Of a DNA stretch of 64,000 nucleotides, positions 8,110-19,300 are shown one piece after another. The notes under the pieces are model-generated. The model was given only the letters and a program-made list of their open reading frames with translations. It was not told the DNA's origin and ran no database searches. Within the stretch, counting starts at the first letter, position 1, and every line of letters starts with the position of its first letter. Source of the stretch: Saprospiraceae bacterium (lineage in GTDB: Bacteria > Bacteroidota > Bacteroidia > Chitinophagales > Saprospiraceae); NCBI GenBank assembly GCA_019638455.1, contig JAHBTU010000001.1, positions 945,501-1,009,500 on the forward strand. Direction: 5' to 3'. The position numbers and the translations under genes are program-made.

Positions 8110-11100
8110 TTAAGGAGTATAGACGAGCTTGCCTTTTATTGTTTTTTCACCAGTTATTTCATAAAAATAAGTGCCAGCGGCGGAAAAAACGTCTGCCGCT
8201 ACGAATATCCTTTCCGCGCCTGCCACAGCACGTTGCAACACAAGGCGGCGCTCTTGGTCAAAGACGCTTAGGGTGGCCTCCGCTTCCATGCCTTTCGTTT
8301 CAAGCCAAACGCCTGTGGCGCCAAAAGGGTTGGGCCATACTCGAACGGATGGCGACTGCAAAGTAGGGGCGACTTGCATTTCCAATACGGGCTTCAAGCT
8401 CGTGCCATCTGGTTGGAAAGCAATCGAACGGGTGGGGGACTCGCCAAGTTGCAAGCTACGGTGCATGGCTCCATCAGATTTTGCTTTGAAGACGACCCTG
8501 AAAAGGGGCTTGGGCGCTTGGCTCGTATGTAAGGGCTTTTTTATTGCACTCATGTTTTCAAAGCAGACTGTCAAAATGCCATTGGCTACTCGGTGAGTGC
8601 CAAAATTTTCGCTCGTCAATCCCGGTAGAAGCGGTTCCACTTTCAAAAAATCCAACTTATCGGTGTCGAAACAGAGGGTAAACTGTATGCCAGCCAATTC
8701 GTCAACGGCTCCGCTCAATTCGGCCACCGCGATTTTATCTTTGTCAAAATCAATGGCCTGATAGTAAACAGGCCACTCGCCTGCGATGCGCTCCTCCGCC
8801 GCGCCGGACAAGTTGGCGATGACCGAGCCATTCACGTCGCCGACTTTGATGGCCGTAAAGTCAAGCCCATTGACAGATGCGTCCTGCACAAAGACTTCGA
8901 GGTTTTCGGGAAAATGGGTTTGGAAAGGGTTGGCTTGGTTGGGGAAGAGGAAGGACTTGGGCACAAAACGCCAAGAGGTGTTGTTTGAGATAACCGTGTC
9001 AATGCCAAGAATGAGTTTGCGCAACGTCACAATATCGAATGTCGTCACGGAATTGCTTTTGTTTGCATCGGCGGCAATTATTTTATAGGGCGAGTTCAGG
9101 GGTTCCAAACCGAGTATGTGCTTGGAAATCAGTACCAAATCGAACGTGCTAACCCCATTGAGCGGAGTGTCGTCTCTGTAAGGGGCAAGCGTGTAGGTTT
9201 GGCAGCCTGGCACATTGGCGAGGCCGAAAATGCCACTTGCGTTGGTCGTTTGGCCACTCACGTCCGTGAAAGCCACCCCTTCGCCTGCCTCTGTTTGTAT
9301 GGCTCCGCCTACGTTGACCAATGCGGCGGGTGTTTGCAAAAAGACCGAGTCGAGCGGGAACGTCCAAATACCTCGCGCATAAGTGGCTGCCACGAGTTCC
9401 TTGCGCACGGGATTATGTTCCAAATCGAACACGGGGACAAAGGGTATATTGCCACCCAACCGACCCCACGAGCCACCCCCGTTTAGGGTGAAATATACGC
9501 CCGCATCAGTTGCCGCAAAAAGGATAGAGTCGGCGTGTTGGGGCAGGATGAGCAAGTCGTTGACTGGTATCTGGGGAAGGTTGCCGGAAATGTCCTTCCA
9601 CGACTGCCCGTTGTCGTCGGAGCGATGAACGTGGGGTATGTAGTCGTTGTCGCGGAAGCCGGAATGACTGACAAAAATGCGGTTGGGCAGGGTCGTGGAG
9701 CCATGCACGGAAGTGACGTATCTATCTGGCAAACCGTCGGTTATGTTGACCCAGCCTGTATTGGGTTCGCGCCGCCACACATTGCCGTCGCTTGTGCCCG
9801 CATAAAGTTTTTGCGACAACAGGGGCGATTCGTTGAGGGCAGAGATGGTATGAAAACGCGGCCCATAAATGATGCCATCGGTCAAATCGCCAGAGATAGG
9901 CGACCAGATGTTGCCATTGGAGGAAGCATAGACGCGATAAGTGGCGGCGTATTGGATGTCGGGATTGTGAGCGCTCATGAAATAGGGTGTATCCCAGTTG
10001 CAGCGGTCTCCCGTGCCAAGACAAGTTTTGCCTGTTTGCCATGTCGCGCCGCCATCGGTAGTTTTGTTGATGCTGCCATTTTGAATTTCCACCCAGTAGG
10101 TGTTGGGGTCGCTGGGGTGAAACACGCTGCGAAAGCCATCAGCGGGATAGACACTTGCCCAGTTGTTGATGGCCGTGCCATTGCCTTTGTTGATGCCGTT
10201 GTCCTGCGCACCGCCCCAATAAACGTTGGGTGTGTGAGGGTTGTAGTTGGTGTGGTAGAATTGCGTGGTTGGCAGGTTGTTGCAGCGTATCCAATAGGGC
10301 AGGTTGAGTTCTTTTCGATACACACCGCCGTCGTTGGCCCAATATCGCCTGCCGGAAGGGGTGAACGCAAGGTCATGGCTGTCTGCATGCCCGCCCGCTG
10401 CTGTCATCCAAGCGGAGCTGTTGGCGGCTTTCCGCCACATGATGATGGCATGAAAGTAGATTTCCTCGTCGTCGTTGGGGTGCAAGTCTATTTTGCCAAA
10501 ATACCAGCCAAAATCGGCGCACTTGTCTTCCAAGGCATCAATGTTTATAGATGTCCAAGACGTGCCGCCATTGGTGGTTTTGTAAAGTCCGCCCGGCGTG
10601 GAGAGCGAATCAATGTAAACGACGTACAATTTGTCGGGGTTTTGAGCGGACATAGCTAACCCGGTGCGGCCCATGATGCCGGTAGGCAACCCGCCGCCGA
10701 GATGCGTCCAAGTAGCGCCTCCGTCGGTGGTTTTATAGACGCGGGCATGAGGGCCATAAATGACCGACTCTTGGTTGTTGCGAATGCGGTCCCAAAAAGA
10801 AGCGTACAGTATCTGTGGGTTGTTTGGATTGATGACAAGGTCGCTCGCGCCAGCCTGATTGCTCACAAAAAGCACCTGTTGCCAAGTGAGGCCGCCATCC
10901 GTTGTTTTGTAAATCCCGCGCTCGTTGTCGCGCATAAAGGGGTTGCCCATGGTGGCGACGTATATGATTTTGGGGTTGGTGGGGTCAATCTGAATTTTTG
11001 ACACGATGCCCTGTTGCTCCAGCCCAAGATATTGCCAAGTATCCCCTGCGTCGGTGCTTTTGAACACGCCATCTCCGTTGAACACGATGGAAGGGATGTT

Positions 11101-11577
11101 GGGATCGCCTGTGCCAGCGTACACCACGTTAGGATTGGTGGGGTCAAAGACAATGTGACCAATGGAGAGTTCGATATGTTCGTCGAACACGGGTTTCCAG
11201 TTGATGCCGCCATCCGTGCTTTTGAAAATGCCCCCGGCGGAAAAGCCCGCCAACACCGTGTATTCGTCGTCGGGTTTTACGGCAAGGGTGTTGACGCGCC
11301 CACCGATATTGGCAGGCCCTTGCAGGGTCCAGTTGGTGGTGTTGCCCACACACCCCGCGCCATTGCGCTCCTGCACGGACCATTCTGCTTCGCGGGCGGT
11401 GTTGATGGCTTTTTTCCAGCCTTTCCAATCAAAATCGCGGTCGGGGAAAGAACGCTGAAAGGCAAACTGGTCATAAGGTTCCGACTTTTTTTCAAGTCTG
11501 TTGCCAACCGGAACACTCGATTTTTGACAGGAAAAAACACACAGCAAGATGAAGACGTAGCAGTGAATGTGTCGCAT
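8110..11577 (-). CDS. BNR-repeat (sortilin-like) surface protein with dockerin-like block and T9SS sorting domain
   Basis: A 1155-aa exported protein. Residues about 60-740 hold many BNR/Asp-box repeats (S-T-D-G-G-x-x-W, K-T-T-D-G-G), forming one or two beta propellers as in VPS10/sortilin-like and xyloglucanase-like proteins. A carboxypeptidase-regulatory/dockerin-like block with DANKSNSVTTFDIVTLRKLI follows (about 790-860), then a cohesin-like region, then a T9SS type A sorting domain (WPNPF... to GKLVYTP). The signal peptide ends VFSC-QKS, which looks like a lipobox; a lipid anchor together with T9SS export would be odd. The catalytic function is unknown. It probably forms an operon with the downstream SLC13 permease. 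Confidence 0.8.
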   Translation of the reverse strand: MRHIHCYVFILLCVFSCQKSSVPVGNRLEKKSEPYDQFAFQRSFPDRDFDWKGWKKAINTAREAEWSVQERNGAGCVGNTTNWTLQGPANIGGRVNTLAVKPDDEYTVLAGFSAGGIFKSTDGGINWKPVFDEHIELSIGHIVFDPTNPNVVYAGTGDPNIPSIVFNGDGVFKSTDAGDTWQYLGLEQQGIVSKIQIDPTNPKIIYVATMGNPFMRDNERGIYKTTDGGLTWQQVLFVSNQAGASDLVINPNNPQILYASFWDRIRNNQESVIYGPHARVYKTTDGGATWTHLGGGLPTGIMGRTGLAMSAQNPDKLYVVYIDSLSTPGGLYKTTNGGTSWTSINIDALEDKCADFGWYFGKIDLHPNDDEEIYFHAIIMWRKAANSSAWMTAAGGHADSHDLAFTPSGRRYWANDGGVYRKELNLPYWIRCNNLPTTQFYHTNYNPHTPNVYWGGAQDNGINKGNGTAINNWASVYPADGFRSVFHPSDPNTYWVEIQNGSINKTTDGGATWQTGKTCLGTGDRCNWDTPYFMSAHNPDIQYAATYRVYASSNGNIWSPISGDLTDGIIYGPRFHTISALNESPLLSQKLYAGTSDGNVWRREPNTGWVNITDGLPDRYVTSVHGSTTLPNRIFVSHSGFRDNDYIPHVHRSDDNGQSWKDISGNLPQIPVNDLLILPQHADSILFAATDAGVYFTLNGGGSWGRLGGNIPFVPVFDLEHNPVRKELVAATYARGIWTFPLDSVFLQTPAALVNVGGAIQTEAGEGVAFTDVSGQTTNASGIFGLANVPGCQTYTLAPYRDDTPLNGVSTFDLVLISKHILGLEPLNSPYKIIAADANKSNSVTTFDIVTLRKLILGIDTVISNNTSWRFVPKSFLFPNQANPFQTHFPENLEVFVQDASVNGLDFTAIKVGDVNGSVIANLSGAAEERIAGEWPVYYQAIDFDKDKIAVAELSGAVDELAGIQFTLCFDTDKLDFLKVEPLLPGLTSENFGTHRVANGILTVCFENMSAIKKPLHTSQAPKPLFRVVFKAKSDGAMHRSLQLGESPTRSIAFQPDGTSLKPVLEMQVAPTLQSPSVRVWPNPFGATGVWLETKGMEAEATLSVFDQERRLVLQRAVAGAERIFVAADVFSAAGTYFYEITGEKTIKGKLVYTP

Positions 11578-11606
11578 GGAACGGTATTTTTTTGATTAAT
11601 GCTTCG

Positions 11607-11614
11607 CAAACCTA
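11607..11614 (-). promoter_or_regulatory. -7 element (TAGGTTTG) upstream of the BNR/T9SS gene
   Basis: TAGGTTTG followed by C on the minus strand matches the Bacteroidota -7 consensus, 30 bases before the ATG at 11577. No good TTTG is found at the expected -33 distance. On the plus strand TACCTTTA at 11660-11667 is a weaker match in front of the divergent transporter gene. Confidence 0.45.
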
Positions 11615-11688
11615 CATAAAAGCCAAGATATGCGCTCGACAAAGCGCGAAAGCATAACATACCTTTACCCGTCCAAAATTTTCGACTC

Positions 11689-12621
11689 ATGTTTTATCTG
11701 CTGTTGGCGGTGGCCTGTTCGGTGTTGCTTGGTTTCATCTTCAAACTTTTCGTCCGCTTCCGGGTGGATGGCTTTCAAGCAATCGTGTTCAATTACGTTA
11801 CCTGTGTCTTGTGTGGATGGCTGCACATCGGGCACTTCCCGCTCTCTTTTGCCAACTATGCCAAACCTTGGTTCGTCTATTCAGTGGTGTTGGGTTTGGT
11901 GTTCATCGGGGGCTTCAATGGGGCGGCGTTGACTGTACGTTATTTCGGGGTCATGGTCAGCCAAATCATGCAAAGAATGTCCATTTTGATGACCGTGCCA
12001 TTTGCGGTTTTGGTGTATGGCGAATCTGCTGGCACGGGGAAAATTGCGGGCTTTTTACTGGCCTTGGCCGCGATTGTCTTGGTGAACTGGCCCCATGCGA
12101 AACCGCCCGTTCAGTCGCATAATGATGGTGTCCTGCCGTCGTCGGTTGAACAACAACAAAACACGCTGACCTGGAAGGGGAAAAAAGTGTTGTTGTTGAT
12201 TCCGTTGCTCACATGGCTGCTGGCGGGGGTTATCGAAATACTGTTTATCAGGGTTCAAAAAGAGGGGCTGGCCGACCCGAACGACCCTGCGTTCATCAGT
12301 GCTGTGTTTGGCATGGCAGGTATCATAGGGCTGTGCGCCGCCATTTACGGCTGGTGGAGTGGGCGATTGATTTTTTCATGGCGCAACGTGGCGGCGGGCA
12401 TTGCGCTTGGCATCCCCAACTACGGCAGCATGCTTTTTTTGTTGATGGCGCTGGGTAGTGGGTTGGAAGGTTCGTTCCTGTTTCCCGTTCTGAATGTGTG
12501 TATCATTTTCATCACAACCATCGGCGCGGTTTGGCTGTTTCAGGAGCGGCTTTCGCGGCTCAATTGGCTTGGTATAGTCTTGGCTTTGTCGGCCATTGTC
12601 CTCATGTCTCAGTCTTTTTAA
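11689..12621 (+). CDS. DMT/EamA-family transporter
   Basis: A 310-aa inner-membrane protein with ten predicted helices arranged as two EamA-like halves, separated by a hydrophilic stretch at about residues 140-165 (QSHNDGVLPSSVEQQQN). The second half ends with the typical sequence of a helix, a QERLS-type loop and a last helix (about 285-308). DMT carriers export or import small metabolites; the substrate cannot be inferred here. It starts 111 bases from the divergent BNR gene and ends 11 bases before the oxidase subunit III start, so the last two are likely co-transcribed. No motif narrows the subfamily. Confidence 0.75.
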   Translation: MFYLLLAVACSVLLGFIFKLFVRFRVDGFQAIVFNYVTCVLCGWLHIGHFPLSFANYAKPWFVYSVVLGLVFIGGFNGAALTVRYFGVMVSQIMQRMSILMTVPFAVLVYGESAGTGKIAGFLLALAAIVLVNWPHAKPPVQSHNDGVLPSSVEQQQNTLTWKGKKVLLLIPLLTWLLAGVIEILFIRVQKEGLADPNDPAFISAVFGMAGIIGLCAAIYGWWSGRLIFSWRNVAAGIALGIPNYGSMLFLLMALGSGLEGSFLFPVLNVCIIFITTIGAVWLFQERLSRLNWLGIVLALSAIVLMSQSF

Positions 12622-12632
12622 TTTCTCACATC

Positions 12633-13241
12633 GTGCAGCAAAATCAAACACAACAAAGAGACGAATTCATTTTTCATCCCAACAACGTCATGTTGTTCAT
12701 CCTGCTGTTTGGCCTTTCGGCGCTATTTTTGGCGCTCACTGTGTCATACGTTTACACGCGGGTGACAATGAACGTGCCGCCAGTTCAGATACCCTTTTTG
12801 TTTGTTTTCAATACGCTAATTTTGCTGAGCAGCAGTTGGACCATGATTCGCGCCAAACGTTGCTACCTCAATGATGACACCGAAGGTTATCAGCAAAACC
12901 TAAAACACACAATTTGGCTCTCTTTGCTCTTCATGCTGATGCAGACCGTCGCTTGGTGGTGGTTGTTTAGCCACAATGTCGCCCTCAATACTTCTACCAC
13001 GACGGCTTATCTCTACGTCATTTCCTTTGTTCATCTTGCGCACGTGGTGGCGGGATTGCCATTTCTAATGCTGTTTTATCGCACCGCCAAAAAACGCATG
13101 GTGGACCCCGTCACGGTATTGGTCTATTTCTCCGACCCGGAAAAAAGGCTGAAGCTCCGCTTGTTGACCCTTTATTGGCACTTTCTCGACGGGCTTTGGA
13201 TTTATCTCGTTTTGTTTTTCGGCATCAATTATCTGATTTGA
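12633..13241 (+). CDS. Heme-copper oxidase subunit III (cytochrome c oxidase subunit III family)
   Basis: A 202-aa inner-membrane protein with five helices. The C-terminal motif YWHFLDGLWIYLVLFF is characteristic of subunit III, as is the conserved HLAHVVAG segment near residue 135. Subunit III stabilises the catalytic subunit I of aerobic terminal oxidases. The chosen start is GTG at 12633, giving VQQNQTQQRDEF; an in-frame ATG at 12498 would lie deep inside the upstream transporter gene. No oxidase subunits I or II are nearby, so this is an isolated copy. It is followed by a strong hairpin terminator. Confidence 0.8.
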   Translation: MQQNQTQQRDEFIFHPNNVMLFILLFGLSALFLALTVSYVYTRVTMNVPPVQIPFLFVFNTLILLSSSWTMIRAKRCYLNDDTEGYQQNLKHTIWLSLLFMLMQTVAWWWLFSHNVALNTSTTTAYLYVISFVHLAHVVAGLPFLMLFYRTAKKRMVDPVTVLVYFSDPEKRLKLRLLTLYWHFLDGLWIYLVLFFGINYLI

Positions 13242-13280
13242 AACGAGCATTCGCCGGACAGTAGCCTGTCCTGCCAATAC

Positions 13281-13318
13281 AAATGCCCCGACCGCGTCAC
13301 CACGAAGTCGGGGCATTT
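13281..13318. terminator. Strong bidirectional terminator after oxidase subunit III
   Basis: AAATGCCCCGAC (13281-13292) pairs with GTCGGGGCATTT (13307-13318), followed by TTCTTTTG, a T-rich run on the plus strand and an A-rich entry for the opposite gene. A second smaller inverted pair, ATTCGTCGG/CCGACGAAT, lies at 13329-13361. The site separates convergent genes. Confidence 0.85.
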
Positions 13319-13384
13319 TCTTTTGTGCATTCGTCGGACGATTTCAATTAGCCCGACGAATCAGGTATCCCATCAACAATCCCC

Positions 13385-16300
13385 TCACTTCGTCTGCACC
13401 ATTTTCTTGGTTGCCGAGTCGGTGGAGGTCTCCAGTTTGTAGTACATCAGGCCGCTGGCGCCCAGCAGGGCGCGGTCAACGGCGATGGCGTTGTGACCCT
13501 TGGCGAACGAGCCTTTCTGCACGAACAGCAGGCGGCCGCTCTCGTCGAACACCGTCAGCGTGGCGTCCGCAGCCTCCGGCAGGTGGAAGCCGATGACCGT
13601 CTTGTTCACGAACGGGTTGGGCTGGTTCTGGTACAGCTCGAAGCCGACGCCCGCGATGGTCGCGCCGCCCGCGCCGTTGAAGCGCAGCGCCACCTCCATG
13701 CGGTCGCTCGACAGCGAGTAGGCCTCCGCCCGCGTGATGCGGCTCGACACGCCCAGCATCTCGCTCAGGCGGCCGGCCCTCGCGGCGCGGAACGTCACCG
13801 AGAACTCGGCGGCGTCGCCGTCAACAGACGTGGTCAGCGCATCGGCGAACACGCCGAAGTTCGACGCCTTCACTTTCTCGCCCTCCTCGATGGAGGCCAC
13901 CTCAAGACCCGACAGGTTCAGCGTGAACTGCCAGCCCTGCACGCGCTCGGCGGCGCGGAACGTCACCGTCGCCAGCTCGCCCGCGCGCAACTCGCGGTCG
14001 TCCACGTCGAACAGCAGCGTGCCGGCCGTGCGGTCGTCGCCCGACAGCAGCGAGCTCGTGATGGCCGTGCCGTTCACGTCGCCAACCTTCACCGCCACGA
14101 AGTCCTCGTTCAACTGGTCAACCGCGGAGCCGCTCACCGTCTTGATTTCGGGGAACTGCGTCTGGAACGGGTTGGCCGTGTTGGGGAACGCGAACGACTT
14201 GTCCACGAAGCGCCAAGAGGTGTTGTTCGGAAGCTCGGTGTAGATGCCGAGTATCAGTTTGCGCAGCTCCACGATGTCGAACGTCGTGATGGAGTTCGAC
14301 TTGTTCGCGTCCGCCGCTATCATCTTGTACGGGCTGTTCAACGGCTCGAGGCCCAGGATGTGCTTCGAGATGAGCACCAGGTCGAACGTCGACACCCCGT
14401 TGAGCGGGTTGTCGTCCTTCGTCGGCGTCAACGTGTACGGCGCGTTCTGCGCCACCAGGCCGTTGAACTGGTACTTGCCGTCGGCGTCCGTCATCGTAAA
14501 GTGGCTCATCGCACCGCTCTGCAGGTTCACGTTCGCGTCCGCGAGGCCTTGCGCGTCCTCGGTCTTCAGCGCGCCGGCCACGTTGATGTTGTTGTTGCCG
14601 CAGTTGCCCGCGTTGTCCTGAACGTCAAGGTACGTCAGGCAGAAGTCGGCGTTGCCCGCCAAATCCTGCACCCACAGCTCCACCGGCTGCTGGCCCAGCT
14701 CCGCGCAGGTGAACGTCACCGACGTGATGGGGTTGCCCAGCGCGTCGACCGGGAAGCCCGTGCCCTGGCCGGCCTTGCGGATGCCGTACTTCAGGAGGTT
14801 CGACGGCGTGCAGTTGTCCTCGCCGTACTGCAAAAAGTCCGATGCCCACAGCGTTATCATCTTCGTCGGCATGATGTTCACCGACAGACCGTGCAGGCAC
14901 ACCACCGTCGGGGCCTTGCAGTCCTTCACCACGAAGTGGTACTCGCAAGTCTCCTCGTTGCCGCAGCCGTCGGTGATGGTCCACTTGATTTTGTGCGTCC
15001 CGTAGGGCAGCTGCGGAACCACGCCGGACGTGCCGTTCGGGTTGGCAGGCGTCGGCAGCTGCGCCTGTGTCTTCCACTGCACCGCCGCCGTCCGGCTCGT
15101 GCCGCTCGTCGTGTAGTGCACCGCCCAGCGGTATATCTGAGCGGCCGGCACCGGGCGACCGTCGAACACCCGCGGCGTGCCGCCAGAGTAGTTCGGCGTG
15201 CCGAGGTTGTTGTAGTTCACCGTGCCGGGGGCCGGCGGGTTGTTGCTCGACACCACCGTCTCCATCGAGCCGTCGCCGTCCAAATCGAGGAACAGCAGGT
15301 AGGTGATGTTCACGTTCGCGCCGGAGCAGGCGTCCGTCGCCGTGATGCTCAGCGGGGCGTCGCCCTCGCAAAGGTCGTGCGACACGCCGTCCCACCAGTA
15401 CGACTGGTTCCACAGCAGCGGGTCGTTCGCCGAAAGGTCGCAGTACTCTACCGGGGAGGCCGGGCAGTCAACCGTCGGCTTCTGGTTGTCTATTATCTTG
15501 ATGATTTGCTTGTACCGGTAGCAGTTCGCCGTCGCCGACCAGAACGTGCAGAAGTTCGTCGGAGCCTGGCCGGGAGCGATGGCCACGTTCGTCGGCGCCC
15601 ACGGAGCGGGCGTGCCGCACGGCGACACCGTCGGGCCCGTCAGGTTCTGCGGGGAGTTCGCCGTCGCGTTCGGCTCCGGGTTCGGCACCGTCACGCAGTT
15701 GGCGTTCGGGTTGTAGGTGCACCAGTTGATGATGGTCCACGTCCGCTCTATCTTGAAGCACGCGTCCGGCACCACCGTGAACACCTGATCCTCGAACGAA
15801 ACGCCCAGCAGCTCGCAGTCCTGCGCCCCGTTGAACGTCGGCGCGCCGTAGTTGCCGGTCCCGTCGCACACCGTCACGATGACGTCGTTGGGGAACCGTA
15901 TCCAGTAGTCCTGCTCGTACGTCACCACGATGCGCTGCGTGCACTGCGTGGACTGGCCGTGGCAGTCGTACACCCGGAACGTCCGCGTGATGGTGCCGCG
16001 GTTGCACAGCGTGTCGAACAGCGCGTAGCTCGCCGAGTGCTCGAGGCCGCACTGGCCCTGGTACACCCGGTTCTCGTCGAGGCAGCAGTTGTCCTGCACC
16101 GTCGGCTTGCCGTAAGCCCACAGGCTCGGGTCGAAGGCCTCGCACGAGACCGTCACGTTCGCCGGCGAGATGCAAACCGGCTTGATTTTGTCCTGAACCA
16201 GCACGTCTATCATGCAGGTGTTGTGTATCGGCGTGCCGTCGGGGCCGATGGCGAAGTTGCCGAAGGCGTCCAACTGGTACACGCGCAGTATCACCGTCTG

Positions 16301-19300
16301 CGTCGTGCCGACCTCGCAGCAGTAGAACTTGATGGAGTCCTGCTCCGCCACCGCGCGCTCGAACTCGCTCGGGAAGTCCGGGAACTGGTCGTCGCACGGC
16401 AAAAAGCCGTTGATGGAGTTCAGCGAGTTGATGCAGTCCGAGTACGGCGCCATGCGCTGTATCGTGAACTTGATGTTGTTGCAGTTGTCGTACGAGCCTT
16501 GGTCGAACGTCGAGGCCTTCACCCACGTCACGCCGCCAAACTCGCAGTCGCCCAACGCGGGCGGCACGCCCAGGAAGCCGCCCGGGCCGTAGCAGTCGTA
16601 CGGGTCGTCAACCCCGATGCTCACCACCGTGAACTCGGTGCAGGCCGCCACCGGCGGGACGTAGTCGCGAACCGTCAGGCGGAACGAGCACGTCGAGGTG
16701 TTGCCGCAGTCGTCCTCCGCCTGATAGATGACCGTGTGCGTGCCGGCAGGCAGGCACGGCGTCAGGCCAAAGGCGCCCAAAGTGTCGAGGTCCCACAGGT
16801 TGTTGCCCGGGAAGTTGGTCAGCTGGCCGCCGATGGGGAACATCCCGATGGTGTCCAGCGTGAACGGGTCTATGCCGATTATCATGCCGCCGATGTTGTT
16901 GATGCGCGAGCAGTTGTCGCGGATAATCACGTCGGGCAGGTTCACGATGGCGCAGCACGAGAACGGGTCGGTGGAGACCGTCAGGTCGGCTGGGCAGGAA
17001 ATGGCGGGGCCAGCTTCATCCACTACTTTTATCAATTGCACATGGAAAATGGGGTTTGACGCGCCTATTGGGTCGCACCAGTCGAGAATGGTCCATGTGC
17101 GCAAAATTTTGACGGTGCCGTCGCAGATTTTGATGATTTGGTCTGTGAAGATGGCGTTCAATTCGCAATAGCCCGCATCAGGATAGAGTGGAAATTGTTG
17201 GCCAAACGCATTGATAAACGGCGCACCTGTGACGGCAATGTTTCCACTATTATCGTTGGTACAACTTACTGTCACATCGGCTGGCAGATTGATACTGGAG
17301 GTATTGATGCGGGGGAAGTAGATGTACTGGATGCAGGAGGATGTGTTGTTCCAGCTGTCTTTGGCTGTCCATTTGCGTGTGATGTAGCCGCTCAGGTTGT
17401 TGAAGCCGTTGAAGTTTTGATTGCAATCCAAGTTTGTCCAAGTATCAATGTAGGAGGAACTGGCCGGGGAGCAATCAATGACATTCGGGAAGGCGGTCAC
17501 GATGCCCAACACGCCCGCCAAATAATTGGGGGAGACGTTGGTGATGGCGCAGTTGAGGGTAATATCCGCGCATTGGATGGTAGGAGGCAACTTGTCTTCC
17601 ACCTTTATATTTCCCCAACATTTATTTCCACTCACCAAATGGGTCACGGTGGCTACAAGTGTTTGACCCACGTTGGCAGATGTTACGGTGTTGCCCACAT
17701 TTTGACCAGTTGTGGTTTTTAGGGAAACGGTGTAGTCGTCGAAGCATCCATAAGTGCCGTCCAGAATCATGTCTGGCGTGACTTCTGTGACACAATCCTG
17801 CCCCAACGAGACATACACCAAGTCGTTGCACGCCAGATTGCCGGGCGTTGCCACTACGTTGACAAATACCGTTATTTTTTGGATGCAACCAGGGTCGTCG
17901 GGGCCTGCTGCTTTGGGCACGCCGCCATTGACCGTGTATTCTATGACATAAGGACCTACGCCTGCGCCGGGGTTGAAAACGGTGGCTGGCGCGCCATTGA
18001 CGGTGAAGCCTTGGCTGACAATGTTGTTGTCACCGGGTATGCCTGTTAGATTGACTGGCTGGGAATATAGGCAGAACGGTCCGCTCAAATCGGCGGTGAT
18101 TTCTGGATTTGGGTATTTGCAAGAGTTGCCTACGGTAAGCACTTCGCCGCTCTCACTCTGGACGGTGATGGAATAACCGAGGTCGTCAATGTGTACACCG
18201 CTCAGGAAATAGTCGCCGCTGTTCAGTGGGTTTTCGACGAACTGTGTTCCAATTTGAATTGCGATGGGCGCAGCGGGCGGCGGCGGGCTGTTGGCTGCGA
18301 ACAAGCCGTTCACCGCGATGACCGTCCAGGTCTTTCCAGCCAAGGATTCGATTTTGAGTGTTTCCCCAAATTGGCCATTAAACAACGTGGTCGCGTTGTT
18401 TTTGCAGACACACGGGTCGGAAATCAAAATTTTTGGAACACAGCGCGGGAAGGGCAGTATGGTCACTTGCGCTGTGCAAACGCCGACGTTGCCGCATGGG
18501 TCTGTCACTTGCAAAACGTATGGCTGGGTGGTGCCAGCCTGTGCGCAGGTGAAAGTCACCGGGTTGGCCAACACGTTGAGGTTAGCGGGTGCCGCGCAAT
18601 TGTCCGTTGCCGAAAAGCCAACCGATGCGCCCGTGATGGTCACGGTGCCGAAGTTGTTGAGGCTGACCGTGATGTTTTGACAATTGACGACGGGGGCTTG
18701 ATTATCCTGCACCGTGATGATTTGGGTGCTTGCGCCCATGTTGCCGCACACGTCGGAGGCCGACCAAGTGCGCGTGATGGTGTAAGTGTAAAAATTGCAG
18801 TTGGCGGGGTTCGCGCCTTTTGTGCTGACTTCGTTGAAAATCACGGGCGAAGTGGCGGAGCAATTGTCGGAGGCTGTCACATTAGTCGGGGCAGCGGGTA
18901 TGGGTTGTGCGCAGCTAAGTGTCACATTGGCCGGTACGCCATTGAACGTCGGCGGTGTAATGTCTTGAACGGTAATCACTTGAACATGGGTGTTGCCGTT
19001 GCCGCAATCGTCCTCCACCGTCCAAGTGCGCGTGATGGTGTAGTTGTAGAAATCGCAGGATTCAGGAGAGTCGCCTTGGGTGTTGGTTTCTTCAAAATTG
19101 ACTTGCAGGCCAGTTTGCACCGGGGTAAAAAACTGGTCGGTGTTGATGGCGTTAGGGGTTGCGGGCGCGGGAGGGTTCCAAGCGAAGTCTGAATACTTGT
19201 TTCCGGTGCCGCTCAGTCGGAGTGAAAATCCAATCGGGGTGTTGCCATCTTCTTCCACGCCAATGTCGGTGGAAAGCAGGCCATTGGCCGGGCCACCCAC

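Noticed and set aside
13493..17059. A 1188-codon open frame on the plus strand opposite the giant gene
   Set aside because: It is the antisense of the GC-rich 3' part of the giant gene, where stop codons are rare. Its product is a low-complexity Arg/Val/His/Ala sequence with no domain, while the minus-strand frame has clear HYR, dockerin-like and sorting domains.
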